A stretch of DNA of 6,409 bases from Candidatus Roizmanbacteria bacterium CG10_big_fil_rev_8_21_14_0_10_45_7 (GTDB taxonomy: Bacteria > Patescibacteriota > Microgenomatia > UBA1406): positions 9,972 to 16,380 of the forward strand of contig PFEE01000030.1 in the NCBI GenBank assembly GCA_002793745.1, given 5' to 3'. Both the position numbers and the translations under genes were made by a program. Of this stretch, positions 5,989 to 6,409 are shown in pieces. The notes beneath the pieces were generated by a model. The model worked only from the letters and a program-made list of their open reading frames with translations. It ran no database searches and was not told the DNA's origin. Within the stretch, counting starts at the first letter, position 1. Every line of letters begins with the position of its first letter.

Positions 5989-6090
5989 CGAAGCCCTCTT
6001 GTGAGAGCTACTTCGTCACGCTGAACACTTTTTTGGCTCGAATCTGGCTGTCTTTCGCAACAAAATGACCTTGTCAGACCGGTTCTTAAG
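5962..6090 (-). ncRNA. candidate small RNA of unknown class
   Basis: A minus-strand extended -10 (TGCTACAAT at 6097-6105) would start transcription near 6090, and a hairpin with a T8 run ends near 5962. Together they define a possible transcript of about 130 nt with no ORF. Inside it, CGAAG and CTTCG, and CTCTC and GAGAG, offer alternative internal pairings. It would start at the right end of the inverted-repeat element and stop before the left arm, so the terminal repeats would not pair in the RNA. I do not recognise a conserved RNA family (not clearly 6S, SRP, tmRNA or RNase P). Confidence 0.3.
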
Positions 6091-6096
6091 ACCGAT

Positions 6097-6105
6097 ATTG
6101 TAGCA
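6097..6105 (-). promoter_or_regulatory. extended -10 promoter reading into the repeat element
   Basis: TGCTACAAT on the minus strand matches TGnTATAAT with one mismatch in the hexamer. No clear -35 is seen. No minus-strand coding gene follows; the first objects downstream are the repeat element and, beyond it, tRNA-Gln. Confidence 0.45.
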
Positions 6106-6156
6106 AATTTCCTCGTACTTCTCCAGAGGTAACCTATTCCTGCCTTTTAGATTCTG

Positions 6157-6165
6157 TGCTAGCAT
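6157..6165 (+). promoter_or_regulatory. possible extended -10 promoter of the VIT1/CCC1 gene
   Basis: TGCTAGCAT has the TGn extension plus a hexamer matching TATAAT in four of six positions. It ends six bases before the ATG at 6172, so the transcript would start at or next to the start codon (leaderless). No Shine-Dalgarno site is available as an alternative. Confidence 0.45.
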
Positions 6166-6171
6166 TAGCGT

Positions 6172-6409
6172 ATGGCAAAAATGCAACCAAAAATGCTGAA
6201 AGCAATGGTTCTGGGCGCCAATGATGGTATTATCACTACCTTTGCGGTGGTAGCTGGTGTGGTTGGGGCTGGTCTGCCGACACCAACGATCATTATTCTT
6301 GGGATTGCCAATATGACTGCTGACGCCATTAGCATGTCATTGGGGGACTTTTTGGGTGAACAATCGGTTAATCAACTCGAGAAGAAAAAGATTTCTGCGT
6401 TTCATCACT
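6172..6409 (+). CDS. VIT1/CCC1-family Fe2+/Mn2+ transporter, N-terminal part
   Basis: Only the first 79 codons are in the window; the gene runs off the right end. After a basic N-terminus (MAKMQPKMLKAM), VLGANDGIITTFAVVAGVVG (13-32) is the hallmark first helix of the VIT1/CCC1 family, with D18 at the position of the conserved metal-path Asp. The second helix, ILGIANMTADAISMSLGDF (about 42-60), carries the family's Met-containing SMS motif, followed by GEQSVNQLEKKK, the start of the cytoplasmic charged region. Family members move ferrous iron or manganese out of the cytosol by proton exchange. Family proteins commonly have Glu where this one has D59 before the aromatic residue, a conservative change. 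The ATG at 6172 is preceded by a -10-like box and no Shine-Dalgarno. Confidence 0.9.
   Translation, partial: MAKMQPKMLKAMVLGANDGIITTFAVVAGVVGAGLPTPTIIILGIANMTADAISMSLGDFLGEQSVNQLEKKKISAFHH

Larger units (their letters stand above)
5914..6085. repeat. imperfect inverted-repeat element, MITE-like
   Basis: The left arm GAACCTGTCTGACAAGTCAT (5914-5933) matches the reverse complement of 6065-6085 with one substitution and one 1-base insertion. The symmetry extends inward imperfectly: TTCG-GC with an A8 run (5956-5969) on the left mirrors TTCGAGCC with an A6 run on the complement of 6029-6042. A direct repeat TTA flanks both ends (5911-5913 and 6086-6088), as a 3-bp target-site duplication would, though three bases can match by chance. 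No ORF lies inside. The length of about 172 bp and terminal repeats of 20-21 bp fit a miniature inverted-repeat transposable element. A structured RNA gene or a bidirectional regulatory element are alternatives. No second copy is present in this window. Confidence 0.65.

Noticed and set aside
5962..6090. Identification of the candidate small RNA as 6S or SRP RNA.
   Set aside because: The size is in range, but no family-specific motif or a long continuous helix within the predicted transcript could be seen.

Overview
The window looks like a piece of a bacterial chromosome, most plausibly from a small-genome lineage of the Patescibacteria (CPR) type. This is an inference. It rests on the low-to-moderate GC content, bacterial -10 boxes, scattered single tRNA genes (only one of four encodes its CCA end), no convincing Shine-Dalgarno site before any main gene, and the gene set: a multi-membrane GT-C-like protein, a YdjM/DUF457 membrane hydrolase and a VIT1/CCC1-type transporter. 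No marker gene fixes the taxonomy.

Left part (1-2700): a 561-codon plus-strand gene encodes an unrecognised protein with a zincin signature (HETMH, then EYAAD 53 residues later) and a weak Tat-like or membrane segment. Next come three plus-strand tRNA genes: Val(UAC), Phe(GAA) and Gly(GCC). The Phe gene has a perfect extended -10 box. The gaps between them hold two small minus-strand reading frames that may be microproteins or gene remnants.

Middle part (2700-5150): two minus-strand genes. One is a 679-codon polytopic membrane protein with a C-terminal soluble domain, probably a GT-C-fold glycosyltransferase-like protein. Downstream of it is a 112-codon membrane-anchored protein with four cysteines.

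Right part (5150-6409): a 35-bp divergent intergenic region separates the large membrane gene from a plus-strand YdjM/DUF457-family membrane hydrolase, which is followed by a hairpin terminator. A minus-strand tRNA-Gln(UUG) follows. Six bases from its 5' end begins an imperfect inverted-repeat element of about 172 bp, the most unusual object in the window. It resembles a MITE but also carries a minus-strand promoter and terminator compatible with a small RNA of about 130 nt. The window ends in the first 79 codons of a VIT1/CCC1-family Fe/Mn transporter.

The genes do not form one pathway. A shared theme is the cell envelope: one polytopic enzyme, one anchored Cys-rich protein, one membrane hydrolase, one transporter and possibly an exported peptidase. 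At four genes a -10-like hexamer sits only 6-11 nt before the start codon, which suggests leaderless transcripts.
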